This document shows positions 62,838-64,000 of a DNA stretch of 64,000 nucleotides, in pieces (within the stretch, counting starts at the first letter, position 1; every line of letters begins with the position of its first letter). The notes beneath the pieces are model-generated. The model searched no databases. It saw only the letters and a list, made by a program, of their open reading frames with translations, and was not told the origin of the DNA. Source of the stretch: a virus; the IMG/VR virus record IMGVR_UViG_3300042330_000854, positions 1-64,000 of that record. One strand, written 5' to 3'. Position numbers and translations under genes: made by a program.

Positions 62838-63511
62838 TATAAACCTTCTTCTAATAATAAATTATGAATTAAATCGAATTCAGCTTTTTTTAAATTAAAC
62901 ATTTGAAACCAATACTCAGAATCCATTGTATTTTTAATATATGCTTTTTGTTCTTCTGCCATATTAGCGATTTTTTGTAATCCATTTTCGCTACCATAAA
63001 CTACCCAAGGACTTATCATCCCTTGGTTTAATAATAAAGCTAGATAACTATCACCAATTTTATTAAAAAAATCTTTTAATTCTACTTGATTAGTATAACA
63101 CCAGTTTAAGATAAATTCAATACTTCTTTTAGCTGCGTCTAAATAATTTTCATTTCTTACAAAATGTTTTATAAAACTATTCCAAGTTTCAGGACGTTTC
63201 CATTTTGTTGTTGGTATATTTTTTTCAATGATATAATCAAAAAATTCTCGATAAGAATGCGAATAATTTTTCAATACAAAATCAGAAAATTCATAAAACA
63301 CATTGTAAAAACGATTGTTAATAAAAGTTTCAAATAATGGATTTTTTAAATTTTGATTTTTCTTCATCCAAATTGACCAAAAATCAAACGCAATTTTAGA
63401 AACTTCTAAATCTTTTTTTTCAAATCGCTCTTTTTGTAAGCAATGATGAGAATTTAATGTGGTTTCTTTTTTAAATTCTTTTTGGCAATAATTACATTTG
63501 TACACTTTCAA
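62837..63511 (-). CDS. C2H2 zinc-finger protein
   Basis: 224 residues. One finger at the N-terminus: YKCNYCQKEFKKETTLNSHH then C. The rest is helical (IAFDFWSIWMKKNQN, RPETWNSFIKHFVR). Related uncharacterised proteins occur near replication genes of T4-like cyanophages. Probably DNA-associated. Confidence 0.75.
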   Translation of the reverse strand: MKVYKCNYCQKEFKKETTLNSHHCLQKERFEKKDLEVSKIAFDFWSIWMKKNQNLKNPLFETFINNRFYNVFYEFSDFVLKNYSHSYREFFDYIIEKNIPTTKWKRPETWNSFIKHFVRNENYLDAAKRSIEFILNWCYTNQVELKDFFNKIGDSYLALLLNQGMISPWVVYGSENGLQKIANMAEEQKAYIKNTMDSEYWFQMFNLKKAEFDLIHNLLLEEGL

Positions 63512-63977
63512 ATTCCTTTAAAATCTTTTTAATTAAATCATCATCAATGGCATTTCTTTGTAAAAAATCTTCTAATTGATCTTTTGTTATAATTTTAATC
63601 ATCATATCAATTTCTTGATCTTTAGCATGAGGATAAACATTATACATAAAATTGTATAAATTAGAACTTGATTTATTTTTTGATATTGGATTAATCCAAT
63701 GATGGCGTTGTTTTCTACCAATACCAATTGCGCTCATTAATTTCCAAAATAATTCTGGATGTTTTGTTAATAATTGATTATCTACATTTAATAATTCATT
63801 TACGCTTGTTAGATAATATTCGCTTAAATGCCCATCTATTCCAGAAAACCATCTCATGATTTGAAATGGCGAAAATTGTTTTTTTTCTTCATCTGTTAAA
63901 TTATTATAATAATTTTTATTATTTAAATCTGCTTTTTCAAGCAATTCAAAAATATTTATTTTGTATTCTTTGCTCAT
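63492..63977 (-). CDS. clamp-loader small subunit, T4 gp62-like
   Basis: 161 residues. FSPFQIMRWFSGIDGHLSEY, VNELL..., and ELFWKLMSAIGIGRKQRHHW follow the pattern of phage gp62 (S/N.R.LS, N.VN, LFYK...I...R). gp62 with gp44 loads the sliding clamp. The assignment rests on pattern and on nearby primase and helicase genes. Overlaps the zinc-finger gene by 20 nt. Confidence 0.65.
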   Translation of the reverse strand: MSKEYKINIFELLEKADLNNKNYYNNLTDEEKKQFSPFQIMRWFSGIDGHLSEYYLTSVNELLNVDNQLLTKHPELFWKLMSAIGIGRKQRHHWINPISKNKSSSNLYNFMYNVYPHAKDQEIDMMIKIITKDQLEDFLQRNAIDDDLIKKILKEFESVQM

Positions 63978-64000
63978 AAATTTACCTCTAATCTAATTCT

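Overview
The window is a stretch of an AT-rich, tailed, double-stranded DNA phage with a T4-type replication and packaging core: the C-terminal part of the large terminase (TerL), a gp41-type helicase, a gp61-type primase, a probable gp62-type clamp-loader subunit, an RNase H/FEN-type nuclease and a DsbA-like DNA-binding protein. Tight gene packing, ATGA-type overlaps, AGGAG ribosome sites and many small unknown genes fit a large myovirus-like genome. The promoters are host-type (TTGACA, 16-17 bp, TATAAT-like), and one gene encodes a Sec-exported periplasmic solute-binding protein, so a Gram-negative host is likely. The species cannot be named from this sequence.

Layout. 1-19.6 kb: almost all minus strand, mostly small accessory genes (a five-gene zinc-protein array, two GNAT paralogues, a TROVE/vWA protein, a TIKI/TraB-like protein, RNase H). 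19.6-22.3 kb: plus strand, a leader-bearing protein and TerL. 22.3-31 kb: mixed strands (HD hydrolase, Nudix, nucleotidyltransferase, amidoligase, DsbA-like). 31.0-36.5 kb: hardly any protein genes; a dense field of tRNAs, tRNA-like and other structured RNAs, each set behind its own sigma70-type promoter, with one HNH homing gene and one homing-gene relic. 36.5-50.2 kb: plus-strand small genes with more tRNAs, a GlyRS-like protein, a roughly 470-nt structured RNA resembling RNase P RNA, and a second homing endonuclease inside a tRNA. 50.2-64 kb: mostly minus strand, with the exported binding protein, a putative internal-head-protein group, helicase and primase, a structural protein, a sulfotransferase-like gene, a DnaE-like fragment and a gp62-like gene.

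How parts may work together. Six proteins with different folds (three GNAT-like, two amidoligase-like, one HRIGH zincin-like) share an N-terminal MRLxxLxx leader with an L/I-x-E site near its end, and two more have an IAE or LAE site at residues 10-11. This looks like the capsid-targeting, gp21-cleaved leader of T4 internal proteins, so they may be packaged and injected. TerL appears to be a fractured gene: its product starts inside an intein and continues after the Walker A lysine, so a partner half must lie outside the window. A family with an HRLTGPA core occurs in 14 genes plus one relic (about 16 domains).

The RNA field is the most unusual part. Several tRNAs with normal anticodon arms have non-standard T-loops that go with particular non-standard D-loops (UGCAAAA with AGAAGU; GGCAGAA with AAU..AGU; AGnGUUA with AAAA-containing loops). 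Others lack a D-arm or T-arm, or carry 61-65-nt inserts after U33 of the anticodon loop. Three further families of structured elements recur, one with clear compensatory changes. All folding was done by eye, so anticodon assignments for the odd members are provisional.
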